Positions 37,479-45,534 of a stretch of DNA of 64,000 nt are shown here, one piece after another. The stretch comes from Clostridium beijerinckii HUN142. GTDB taxonomy: Bacteria; Bacillota; Clostridia; Clostridiales; Clostridiaceae. A program made the translations under genes and the position numbers. Where the stretch lies: positions 124,001 through 188,000 of the forward strand of contig NZ_JHXK01000005.1 in NCBI RefSeq assembly GCF_000621745.1, given 5' to 3'. Under the pieces are notes generated by a model. That model was not told the origin of the DNA and did not search any database. It saw nothing but the letters and a program-made list of their open reading frames with translations. Each line of letters begins with the position of its first letter. The first letter of the stretch is position 1.

Positions 37479-38576
37479 CTATTTTACCTCCTTTTTTCTG
37501 AATAAATCTAATGGATTCATTGCAATTACTAAGATACCAGCTATCATTAGTACTGCTGCCCCCCAAGCGATTGGAGGTAATGACCAACCATCTATTCCAA
37601 AGATTACACCAAGTAATATCCAACAGCAGAATGGTCCCCAGAATGAATATGTACCATTGCAAGCCATACCAAGTGCAGCACCACACATACTATTACCTTT
37701 ATACCATGTCATAAATGAAATAAAAGCGCAAAGACCACTTGCAGCAAACCAAATCATAGCAGAACCACTTGTAAATGCTTGAGCCACAAGTTCTGTTGAA
37801 ATATTAACTCCGCCCGCTATCATTCCTAAAATAGGAATAAAGATAATTAGGTTTGAAATGCCTGCTGTTACCTGACGAATGGTAATACCTATCTCTGAGT
37901 CAATCATAGATGTACCATAACCCGCTACACAACCTTCAAATCCCCATCCAAGAGCCGCAATGAAAGCAATGCAAATTCCTAGTAGCATACCTTTTGGTGC
38001 ATCACCCGTAATACTCGTACTTCCAATCATAAAGCTGGCACAAACGCAAATAACAATACCTAATATCATACGTTTATTTAATTCCTGCTTGAATAAAATT
38101 CTACCTAAAATAGCACCAATAGCCGGACAAAGAGCAGTAATCGGAATAACTATTGAACCTGCCATCTGAAGTCCAATAACATAAGCCGTACTAGCAATAG
38201 GTCCTCCTATAAGAGCTGCCAACATCATTACACGGCCTGGAGTAGTATTAATACATCTTAAGAAATCTCCAAACTTACCTTTAATAATTGCATAAGTCAC
38301 TGCCCATACAGCACTGCAAATATCATTTACGGCACTTCCAAGTGCCCCTAGTAAGTACGTAATAACAAAAGCGGATAAACCAGCTGAGTTTACTCCAGTC
38401 CAATCCCCCCAAACTCCTTTAGTCATGCCCAAAGTTAAAAATGCTGAATAAAATCCATACATGAGACCTGAAAATAAAGCTATCGTAATACCCTTTTTAA
38501 AAAATTGTGCTGATAATTTCTTTTTTGCAATAACCGCGGCTTCATTAACTGTGGTATTTTGTATAATATTTTGCAT
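37479..38576 (-). CDS. DMT/EamA-type 10-TM permease, possible choline importer
   Basis: 365 aa with about ten hydrophobic segments in two halves; the hydrophilic N-terminal ~30 residues are outside the fold. It belongs to the drug/metabolite transporter superfamily by overall pattern (e.g. ITALCPAIGAILGRILFKQELNKRMILGIVICV). LicB, the choline importer of lic loci, is a member of that superfamily, and the flippase and LicC/LicA-like genes follow in the same region, so choline (or a related amino alcohol) is a reasonable guess, not a demonstrated substrate. ATG 38576 is used rather than the adjacent TTG 38579; AAGGGGGAG lies upstream. GTTC/GAAC boxes crowd the promoter region. Confidence 0.75.
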   Translation of the reverse strand: MQNIIQNTTVNEAAVIAKKKLSAQFFKKGITIALFSGLMYGFYSAFLTLGMTKGVWGDWTGVNSAGLSAFVITYLLGALGSAVNDICSAVWAVTYAIIKGKFGDFLRCINTTPGRVMMLAALIGGPIASTAYVIGLQMAGSIVIPITALCPAIGAILGRILFKQELNKRMILGIVICVCASFMIGSTSITGDAPKGMLLGICIAFIAALGWGFEGCVAGYGTSMIDSEIGITIRQVTAGISNLIIFIPILGMIAGGVNISTELVAQAFTSGSAMIWFAASGLCAFISFMTWYKGNSMCGAALGMACNGTYSFWGPFCCWILLGVIFGIDGWSLPPIAWGAAVLMIAGILVIAMNPLDLFRKKEVK

Positions 38577-38726
38577 CAAAAGTCTCCCCCTTAAAATATA
38601 AGTCCGTATTAGTTATAATTTTTATGTTTTCTACCTTGCAATAATTTTCTTAAACTAAATTATTTCTTTACTATATAATAAACAAAATGAATATATATTA
38701 AACTCATTTCTGCCTTAATCTTTCTA

Positions 38727-38838
38727 GTTCATTTTGTGAACAACATTATATTATCATTGTTCACCGTTCAAATCAACACGTTCATAGAAAAATATTATAA
38801 ATTCTCGTAAAAATTTCAAACTAATTCATTCTAGTTCA
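38727..38838. promoter_or_regulatory. cluster of GTTC/GAAC boxes upstream of the permease
   Basis: A GTTC-N7-GAAC palindrome (38727-38741) is followed by direct GTTCA repeats at 38759, 38766, 38780 and 38834. A GTTC-N7-GAAC palindrome also precedes the HTH-nucleotidyltransferase-kinase gene (45263-45277). Candidate operator, 150-260 bases before the permease start. Confidence 0.45.
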
Positions 38839-38882
38839 TATTTAAAGGATTAATAATAAAAAAGTAGCAGGCAACTATGATT

Positions 38883-38930
38883 AAGTTCCGTATTGTGCTT
38901 CGCACTCTTTTCATATGTGTAGATTTTTTT
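38883..38930 (+). repeat. hairpin repeat, copy A (downstream of the flippase gene)
   Basis: Copy of 40802-40850: both start AAGTTC, contain a GNGCTTCGCNC hairpin, then a T-rich stretch with ATATGTGTA. The hairpin is GTGC/GCAC here and GCGC/GCGC in copy B, a base-pair-preserving change. It reads as a short terminator on the plus strand. Confidence 0.55.
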
Positions 38931-39011
38931 CAATCATCTGCTTTTTCCAACGAATTCAAAAAAATTAGTCAGGCGAATAGATTATTTTTTATTTTTTGGG
39001 TTCTTTCAAGC

Positions 39012-39155
39012 CTAATGGAGTAGCCTGTTATATAATTCATCCACATACTTAGCCGCATTATAATTTCCCAAATAATAAAAAATCATGCCTTTGAAAGAGC
39101 TATATCTTAGACACTTTACATGTCCATTTTCAATAACACTCGCAAATGCATGATC
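39012..39155 (-). pseudogene. 48-codon gene remnant after the flippase
   Basis: An open stretch ending ...FKGMIFYYLGNYNAAKYVDELYNRLLH-stop, preceded by an in-frame TAG and without a start codon or ribosome binding site. Composition looks like a real protein C-terminus (helical, TPR-like), but no family is recognised. Probably what is left of a gene once downstream of the flippase. The rest of the 633-base gap holds only the boxes and repeat copy A. Confidence 0.3.
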
Positions 39156-39212
39156 CTAACTCAAGAGTTCTATAATAAATACTCTTCTCTTAATACCTTA
39201 TTCAATTCCTAA

Positions 39213-40673
39213 TTATCTTTTAATTTTGAATTTTACAAGCAATTTATTTGCTAGTTCAAAAAACACTTGATCTTTAGTAATTATAAGTATTACACCATAT
39301 ATTAATCCACATGCTAATACCTCTATTAAGCACCCAAGAAGTATGTTATGTATAACAATCTTTATTCCAAACGTTACAGGAATGAATATTAAAGAATAGT
39401 AGAAATACTTTATATTTTCATAAGCAAATAAATGTATATCTAATTTTATAACTTTCTTAACCATCCTATATTCTAAACATATTACAATAAGATTTGCTAG
39501 AAGAGTCGTACTTATAGCAGTAACCATGTTAAATGTTCCTGTTAAAAATAATATTGCATTAAAAATCAAATTAAGTATTCCTCCAGCTAATACTAACATA
39601 GCATCATACTTTTCTTTTCCATGAAGATATATTATTTGATTCGCTATTACTCCTTCAACTCCAACACTTAACATATGAATTGAAAACACAACCATAACTG
39701 GAACCGCTGCTAAAAATTCTGGCCCTCCAAAAATATATATAGCCTCTTTAGAAAGACATAAAAGACCTATAGATGCCGGAAATAAAATTAAAAAATATAT
39801 CTTTATAACCCTTTTTAGTAAGACTAAATACTCCCCTTTAGATTCATTTCCCAAGTAGTTAGAAAGCCTTGGCATAGTAACTTGGATAACTGTTAGTAGT
39901 AATGTGCTTACTATAGTAGTTACCCTTTGAGCCATATAATAATAACCAACATCCGTAGTTCCACCAATACTGTCTTTTAGCATGATCTTATCAAGCTGAG
40001 TATATAAAACTCCTGTATTAGAAAGAATTACAACGTAAAGCATAGGTTTCAAATGTCTAAGAAACTCAAGATTAGAAAAATCGAACCTTACTTTTCTTTT
40101 TACGTATACGAAACTTATTATATTATTTATAAAATTGAAGCCTATAACTAAGTATAAATAAAACAGATAGTCTTCTTGTCTTCTAACAAATAGTAAAATC
40201 AGCGCAGAATATACGATTCTAACTATCATTGTTTTAATAGCAATGAAATCATAATTTTCTAATGCTTCATTAACCCATTCCACATAAAAAAGATTGAATA
40301 CCAAATTAAAGCCCATAACTATACATGTATAAAAATATGGTTCATTCTTGTAAAAAATAGCTACAAATATCATGTACGCAGCTGAAGCTAGAATATTGGT
40401 AACACTCGCAAAAAGAAATAAACTTGTAAATGTTTGCCTAAGTTTAGCTCTATCATCACGCACTTTACTTATTTCTCTTAGCCCATATTGGTAAATTCCA
40501 AAGCTTGCAAATATTAAAAAATATGCAGTTAGAGAATCTCCATATCCCATATAACCATATAATTCTTTTCCTACTGATCTAGTAACTAATGGAATTACCA
40601 AAATTGGCAAAATTATGTTAAATAAGTTAAGCATCGCCTTGAATATAGCATTTTTCGAAATAGATTTAGCCAT
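39213..40673 (-). CDS. polysaccharide/teichoic-acid precursor flippase (Wzx/TacF-like)
   Basis: 486 aa, 12-14 predicted helices, MOP-superfamily flippase starting MAKSISKNAIFKAMLNLFNIILPILVIPLVTRSVGKELYGYMGYGDS, with GIYQYGLREISKVRDD after helix 2. In pneumococcus TacF, of the same family, exports choline-decorated teichoic acid repeat units. The placement among LicC and LicA-like genes suggests the same job, though generic O-unit flippases look alike. Start at ATG 40673: GGAGGG precedes it, and the upstream in-frame ATG 40688 overlaps that site. Flanked by repeat copies A and B. Confidence 0.88.
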   Translation of the reverse strand: MAKSISKNAIFKAMLNLFNIILPILVIPLVTRSVGKELYGYMGYGDSLTAYFLIFASFGIYQYGLREISKVRDDRAKLRQTFTSLFLFASVTNILASAAYMIFVAIFYKNEPYFYTCIVMGFNLVFNLFYVEWVNEALENYDFIAIKTMIVRIVYSALILLFVRRQEDYLFYLYLVIGFNFINNIISFVYVKRKVRFDFSNLEFLRHLKPMLYVVILSNTGVLYTQLDKIMLKDSIGGTTDVGYYYMAQRVTTIVSTLLLTVIQVTMPRLSNYLGNESKGEYLVLLKRVIKIYFLILFPASIGLLCLSKEAIYIFGGPEFLAAVPVMVVFSIHMLSVGVEGVIANQIIYLHGKEKYDAMLVLAGGILNLIFNAILFLTGTFNMVTAISTTLLANLIVICLEYRMVKKVIKLDIHLFAYENIKYFYYSLIFIPVTFGIKIVIHNILLGCLIEVLACGLIYGVILIITKDQVFFELANKLLVKFKIKR

Positions 40674-40771
40674 TTGTTTACCCTCCATAAATATATTCTA
40701 ATTAGCAATGCACATTTCATGACTTTTAGGTACCTTATGGTAAAATCAGAAATCATTTTATTAAAATGCAC

Positions 40772-40787
40772 AGTTCCAATTGGAACT
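40772..40787. promoter_or_regulatory. 16-bp perfect palindrome upstream of the flippase
   Basis: AGTTCCAATTGGAACT, 99 bases before the flippase start. It has a GTTC-N6-GAAC core similar to the palindromes before the permease and the HTH-kinase fusion gene. Confidence 0.45.
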
Positions 40788-40801
40788 TATTTGTACTTAA
40801 C

Positions 40802-40850
40802 AAGTTCTTGGTTGCGCTTCGCGCTTTTTTTATATGTGTATATTTTTCAC
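40802..40850 (+). repeat. hairpin repeat, copy B (upstream of the flippase gene)
   Basis: AAGTTCTTGGTTGCGCTTCG then CGC and a T-rich run with ATATGTGTA; about 75-80% identical over 48 bases to 38883-38930. With copy A it brackets the flippase gene in direct orientation. Confidence 0.55.
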
Positions 40851-40953
40851 TTTTTCAATTGTACATTCTACTTTATTCCTTGTCAATTCACATGTAAATT
40901 CCACGGAAAACGTTGAAATTTTATGGACTTTTCTCTTACTATGGATTATAATG

Positions 40954-40973
40954 AAACTAACGATTGTTAGTTT
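40954..40973. promoter_or_regulatory. inverted repeat upstream of tetR (distal)
   Basis: AAACTAAC-GATT-GTTAGTTT, 8-bp arms, typical in size for a TetR-family operator; 146 bases before the tetR start. Confidence 0.4.
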
Positions 40974-41045
40974 GAAATTTCAAAATAGTATTGTGGTATA
41001 TTATGGCTATTTTTTCAAACTCTAATTATTATTTATATGTGTTTG

Positions 41046-41079
41046 TGTTTGATATATATTAAATTATATAAATCAAACA
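41046..41079. promoter_or_regulatory. inverted repeat upstream of tetR (proximal)
   Basis: TGTTTGAT...ATCAAACA with 8-bp arms 18 bases apart, spanning AT-rich promoter-like sequence 40 bases before the tetR start. Possible autoregulatory operator. Confidence 0.45.
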
Positions 41080-41118
41080 CTTTAAAGTTTTGCAATAATA
41101 TTTTTGTGAGGAGTTTTT

Positions 41119-41727
41119 ATGAATACAAGAGAAAAAATTATCTATGAGTCATTAAATCTTTTTTCAAGGAAAGGTTTTAATGCAATATCTGTTAGAGATA
41201 TCGCCAAAGCAGTTGGCATAAAAGCAAGTTCTCTTTATAATCACTTCAAAAACAAGCAAGATATTTTTGATACTATAATCCAAAAATATTCAGATCTAGT
41301 AAATAAGTTTTTGGACAATATAAAAATCAAGGATAATTCTGATGATAATCTGACTAATAAAACAAATTGGCTATCTGACGAGTACTTTTTCAAAAAAAGT
41401 TCATGTATCTTTAATTTTTACTTGGAAGATGAGAATATGATTAAGTTCAGAAAATTACTGACGATAGAGCAATGCAACAATTCTAAGCTTTCAGATTTAT
41501 ATAATAAGATATTTATTGATGATATATTAAATTTTCAAGCTGATTTATTTTCGAAATTAATAAATTCAAATATATTTATAAAAAAAGATCCTTATACATT
41601 AGCTCTTCAATTCTACTCTCCGGTTTTCTTACTATTTTACAAACATGAAAGCTTAACGGATAAAGAACGTATATCCCTAGAAAATCATATTTCAGAGTTT
41701 AAAGATACATATATAATGAAAGGATGA
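41119..41727 (+). CDS. TetR-family transcriptional regulator
   Basis: 202 aa. The N-terminal HTH is textbook TetR (EKIIYESLNLFSRKGFNAISVRDIAKAVGIKASSLYNHFKNKQDIFDTII); the ligand-binding part is unlike any I can name. GAGGAG precedes the ATG. The next gene starts five bases after the stop and its ribosome binding site lies in the last tetR codons, so the two form a coupled pair. It is probably autoregulated through the upstream inverted repeats. Confidence 0.92.
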   Translation: MNTREKIIYESLNLFSRKGFNAISVRDIAKAVGIKASSLYNHFKNKQDIFDTIIQKYSDLVNKFLDNIKIKDNSDDNLTNKTNWLSDEYFFKKSSCIFNFYLEDENMIKFRKLLTIEQCNNSKLSDLYNKIFIDDILNFQADLFSKLINSNIFIKKDPYTLALQFYSPVFLLFYKHESLTDKERISLENHISEFKDTYIMKG

Positions 41728-41733
41728 TCTCTT

Positions 41734-42429
41734 GTGAATGTAATCGTCATTTATGATACTTCAAGCGAAACAAGTACATATAGTTGTGTACAACTCTTAC
41801 TAAATGCTCTTAAACTTAATATAGATCTAAAAGTCACGGAATTTTTCTTATCAAAAGATTATGTTTATAATGGATGTCTTTTTTATCCTGATGTTAATTT
41901 AAACATTAATAATAGTATGGAATATATTATTAATTCGTTAGATAACTCTGATTTATTTATAATAGCTTCCCAAGTATCAAAATGTGATATTAGCAATGAA
42001 ATGAAGCTGTTCTTGCATAGGCTATGCTGCTCTTATCTGTTACGTAGTCCAAAATCGCCAATGCATAGCAAAATCGGATTATCTATATCAACAACTTCTG
42101 GTGCTGGTCTTTTCTATACTTCTAAAATTTTAAAAAGAAATCTTAATTCATTAGGAATAAAAAACACTTTAAAGTTTTGTAGAACTCTTTATGAGATAAA
42201 TTGGGAAAATGTCAGCTTAAAAGCTAAAATGAAAATAAATAAAGATATCTTCAAACTTTCCTATAAAATATTAGATCTACATAATCATACATATAATAAG
42301 AAAACATCAATTTTGAGAAAAATAGATCTTTCAAAAAATAATCATACCCTTATAGATAACAGTTCAAATGTTATACAATTTGGTTCCTGGAAATATCAAT
42401 CTCACTTGCATAATAGACATATTCAATAG
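41734..42429 (+). CDS. flavodoxin-fold protein, NADPH-dependent FMN reductase-like
   Basis: 231 aa from GTG 41734 (AAGGA about ten bases upstream). N-terminal strand-loop MNVIVIYDTSSETSTYSCVQLLL has the flavodoxin-type phosphate loop. SDLFIIASQVSKCDISNEMKLFLHRL and KIGLSISTTSGAGLFYTSKILKRNLNSLGI follow the reductase pattern. The C-terminal ~60 residues are basic and polar. It probably binds FMN; substrate unknown. It is co-transcribed with tetR and may be its only target. Confidence 0.7.
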   Translation: MNVIVIYDTSSETSTYSCVQLLLNALKLNIDLKVTEFFLSKDYVYNGCLFYPDVNLNINNSMEYIINSLDNSDLFIIASQVSKCDISNEMKLFLHRLCCSYLLRSPKSPMHSKIGLSISTTSGAGLFYTSKILKRNLNSLGIKNTLKFCRTLYEINWENVSLKAKMKINKDIFKLSYKILDLHNHTYNKKTSILRKIDLSKNNHTLIDNSSNVIQFGSWKYQSHLHNRHIQ

Positions 42430-42454
42430 CCTTTTAAACATATATTTTTACATA

Positions 42455-42512
42455 AAAAAACTACACAAAAATATACCTTGATCAAAACAAGTATATTTTA
42501 GTGTAGTTTTTC
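42455..42512. terminator. bidirectional terminator between convergent genes
   Basis: AAAAACTACAC and GTGTAGTTTTT arms with extra inner pairing AATATAC/GTATATT. Serves the flavodoxin-like gene (plus) and licC (minus). Confidence 0.8.
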
Positions 42513-42549
42513 ATAGTCCCATATTATATTCTACTTTTATATCATTAAA

Positions 42550-43245
42550 TTATAATTTCAGCTCATTTTTCAGATATGCTAAATCTTGCAATGAATCTAT
42601 TTCAAATATATCGTTTGATTGTATCTTTTCGATATGCACCTCCATGTGCTCAAGGTTATCTACTGCAATACTATCCCAATATAAATCTCTAAAATCTCCT
42701 TTATTTATTGCTCCCTCAACTTTTCGTGCTATAAGTTCCCCATCTTTCTCAGTCCAAAAAGATGCTCCAGACATTATGTAGCTTGGATTATCACCTTTTT
42801 TTCCAATATCAACGCCAAATATTCTGTCATTATCATCATACTTTAAAATCCATTCACCTTCTATATTTTCCTTACAAGCTGAATAATATATCGATGTATT
42901 AGGTTTGCTTTTTGGTAAAAAGTTTCTTGTAATATAATTATCTGCATCTATAACAAACGTATCTTTAAGATATTGTCTAACTAGATACATAGTATATATG
43001 TTATTATAAACATTATATTTATCATTAATCACTTTAATCAAATCATATTTTTTTACAATTTCATCAAACTTTTCATGTAAGTAGCCAGTTAATACTATAA
43101 TCTCGTCAATCCCAATTTCTTTTAAATTTATTATTTGCCTTTCAAGTAAAGACATTCCATTAACTTCTATTAAAGATTTTGGAGTATTTTCGGTTAATGG
43201 TCTTAATCTAGTTCCCATGCCCGCTGCCATTAAAATTGCTCTCAT
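42550..43245 (-). CDS. licC: LicC-type CTP:phosphocholine cytidylyltransferase
   Basis: 231 aa. N-terminal nucleotide loop AILMAAGMGTRLRPLTENTPKSL. The body matches pneumococcal LicC closely in pattern and order: VINDKYNVYNNIYTMYLV, TFVIDADNYI, YIMSGASFWTEKDGE, DLYWDS and FEIDSLQDL at the C-terminus. It makes CDP-choline from phosphocholine and CTP for transfer to wall or membrane polymers. The other candidate would be a sugar-phosphate nucleotidyltransferase, but the DADNY and SGxSFW motifs favour LicC. It lies 124 bases downstream of the kinase fusion gene, in the same direction. Confidence 0.85.
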   Translation of the reverse strand: MRAILMAAGMGTRLRPLTENTPKSLIEVNGMSLLERQIINLKEIGIDEIIVLTGYLHEKFDEIVKKYDLIKVINDKYNVYNNIYTMYLVRQYLKDTFVIDADNYITRNFLPKSKPNTSIYYSACKENIEGEWILKYDDNDRIFGVDIGKKGDNPSYIMSGASFWTEKDGELIARKVEGAINKGDFRDLYWDSIAVDNLEHMEVHIEKIQSNDIFEIDSLQDLAYLKNELKL

Positions 43246-43369
43246 ATCTACCTTCTCCTCAGCTAATTAAAAAATATATAAATCATTTTAAATCTTAATA
43301 CATATAAATAAACAAATTATATCCTAGACTTATGTGATATCTCACCAAACTTATAAATTTGATTTATAA

Positions 43370-45220
43370 TTAAAGTTTATTTAAATATTCCTTAGCTCTA
43401 TTATATCTATCTATTCCATAAGTACCAAAATCGTCTCCTTCTGCTTCCTTGATCAATGTCCAAACTGCCCATAAGAAATCTTGGCATATTTGATGAATTA
43501 ATAATCTTCTTCTTGAATCTTTATCAGCATCTTTTCCTTTAAAATATAATCTAAACATTAACTCGATATCATCTTCTGAAAATTCATTTTCTAAAGAAAG
43601 AGCTGCCAAATCCCACATATCATCATTAATTCCACTGTATTCCCAATCGATTAAATAAATTCTGCCTGCAGTATCCTTAACAAAGTTTTCCGAAACCAAA
43701 TCATTATGAGATGGCACATATGCTCTGTTGCATCTATTTAGTTCTTCTTCAAGAGCCATAACCTTTTCTCTTACTTCAGCATAATCCTCAAAGAAGTCTC
43801 CATTGTCTTTTCTTAAAATCCCTTCATATTTTTCAAGTTCTCTAAACATACTGAACTCATTATCCATATGAAAATCAGTACATTCATGTAGGTCTCTTAA
43901 AATAGCTGTAACTTGTTTTAAGTTTTCTTCTTTCTTAATACTTCTATGAGTTAAAGTTTCTGCATTTTCTATAAACTTAGATATTTTAACTCCAGTTTCA
44001 AGATTAAAATAAGGTACTTCTACATTATAGCCTTTCTCAGAGGCAATCGCCGAATTAAACATTTCCGTGTTTCTATTAATCATTTGTTCAGTTCCAACAC
44101 CTGCTACTCTTAAGATGTATCTATCACCTTTAACACATATTTTATAATTTTTATTTGTCATACCACCTGCTGGCTCAACTTCTGTAATATCTTCACCAGT
44201 TACCTTTAAAGATTCTCTAACAATAGATTTTATGTTACTTATCTCATAACTTAACTCTCTTCTTCTTATAGTTGGATAAAGATAATTTTTGATTTTTTCA
44301 TATTCTTTAGAACTATCTGCATCGCCCCATGCAAGATCATCTATTTTAACAAAACCGATGTTGTAATTTCTAGCAACATCCAATAGTACATATTCATAAT
44401 TTAAATACGGATTCACATTTCCTTTAAATTCTTCAAGCATCATCGTATATAATTTATAAGATATCTTAGTAAGCCCTATCATTTCTCCGTCGATTCTATT
44501 AAATTGATGAATATCTTTAGACATCTTGAATAAATGATTATCTCTTATTTCAACAAATGCTTCATCACCTGATCCACTTTCATTTGTGAAAAGAATGCAA
44601 TCACGATTTTGACTTTCCGCTAATTCCTTAATAGCTCTTTTTTCAAAAATTAAATCATTTTCAATAAGTAAAAAATCATCATCTATATAATCTTTAGCTA
44701 AAGATAATGAGTGCATTGTTCCTGTCCATTTATAAGTGTCACTCTTTACTAATATTATATTCTTACTATTTTCAAAAGCTTCTTCATAGTATTGACTTTC
44801 ATATCCAGTTACTATGATAGTCTTAGTTATTCCATTTTCTTTTAATATATTTAGAGTTCTATCGATAAGCCTAAAGTCTTCAATATCCAACATTCCTACA
44901 GGTTTCCCAAATTCCTCGGCCTTACCTGCTGCAAGTATTACAGCTTGTTTAACTATTTTTTTCTCTTCTTCATGAATCTTTAATCTAGTACTTTTTGCAG
45001 AAGCAATGTTTTCCTCTAAAAACTTCATACCTTTTTCAGTTACTTTATATAAAGTTCCTCTATTATTAGTTATTCTGTCAATAAATCCATCCATAGTGAA
45101 TTCCTTTAAAACTGCATTAACCTTCCCAAGGGATATATTAGTTCTTTTAGCCAATTCTCTTTGATTAATATTAAAATTATCATTTAACGTCTTTAAAATT
45201 TCTATCCTATCTTCTAACAT
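43370..45220 (-). CDS. three-domain protein: winged HTH, nucleotidyltransferase, LicA-like choline kinase
   Basis: 616 aa. Residues ~1-75 are a winged helix (LKTLNDNFNINQRELAKRTNISLGKVNAVLKEFTMDGFIDR). Residues ~90-325 are a LicC-like nucleotidyltransferase fold (QAVILAAGKAEEFGKPVGML, LIENDLIFEKRAI) whose nucleotide loop departs from the GxGTR consensus. Residues ~335-616 are a choline/ethanolamine kinase domain (GGMTNKNYKI, Brenner motif VPSHNDL with D507, and LIDWEYSG with D525). Kinase plus nucleotidyltransferase could make CDP-choline, while the HTH could tie expression to substrate. A GTTC-N7-GAAC palindrome lies 43 bases upstream. The degenerate loop leaves open whether domain 2 is active. 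Confidence 0.88.
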   Translation of the reverse strand: MLEDRIEILKTLNDNFNINQRELAKRTNISLGKVNAVLKEFTMDGFIDRITNNRGTLYKVTEKGMKFLEENIASAKSTRLKIHEEEKKIVKQAVILAAGKAEEFGKPVGMLDIEDFRLIDRTLNILKENGITKTIIVTGYESQYYEEAFENSKNIILVKSDTYKWTGTMHSLSLAKDYIDDDFLLIENDLIFEKRAIKELAESQNRDCILFTNESGSGDEAFVEIRDNHLFKMSKDIHQFNRIDGEMIGLTKISYKLYTMMLEEFKGNVNPYLNYEYVLLDVARNYNIGFVKIDDLAWGDADSSKEYEKIKNYLYPTIRRRELSYEISNIKSIVRESLKVTGEDITEVEPAGGMTNKNYKICVKGDRYILRVAGVGTEQMINRNTEMFNSAIASEKGYNVEVPYFNLETGVKISKFIENAETLTHRSIKKEENLKQVTAILRDLHECTDFHMDNEFSMFRELEKYEGILRKDNGDFFEDYAEVREKVMALEEELNRCNRAYVPSHNDLVSENFVKDTAGRIYLIDWEYSGINDDMWDLAALSLENEFSEDDIELMFRLYFKGKDADKDSRRRLLIHQICQDFLWAVWTLIKEAEGDDFGTYGIDRYNRAKEYLNKL

Positions 45221-45262
45221 ATTACACCTAACTCCCCTTTAAATAAATATAACTCATTTCAT

Positions 45263-45277
45263 GTTCGAAATTTGAAC
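45263..45277. promoter_or_regulatory. GTTC-N7-GAAC palindrome upstream of the HTH-kinase fusion
   Basis: GTTCGAAATTTGAAC, symmetric but for one pair, just before the gene whose N-terminus is a winged helix; the same architecture as 38727-38741. Candidate autoregulatory operator. Confidence 0.45.
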
Positions 45278-45402
45278 TACAATAATTATATTCCCTAAAA
45301 TTTCAGTTGTCAATAAAAACCACCTTATAGATCAAACTTGCTACAATATATAATTCTTTATTATTTTTACTAATAATGATTTGTTTAGGGTAATTATAAA
45401 TA

Positions 45403-45466
45403 AAAGCTGTACCGTCTTTGCCTATTCTAAATTTAAATTAAGAATACACATAAGCGATACAGCTTC
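45403..45466 (-). terminator. terminator after the 1026-residue choline-binding protein
   Basis: Arms AAGCTGTATCG and CGGTACAGCTT with an inner near-palindrome TATTCTTAATTT/AAATTTAGAATA, then TTTTATTT on the minus strand. Confidence 0.7.
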
Positions 45467-45534
45467 CACTCTTAAGAATTCATAAACAAACTCTTATTAA
45501 TTCATATATATTATCCTATTTTCTTATTACACTT

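Noticed and set aside
40674-41025. Two plus-strand frames (80 and 63 codons) between flippase and tetR
   Set aside because: They cover the repeat copy and palindromes, are low in complexity and lack start signals.
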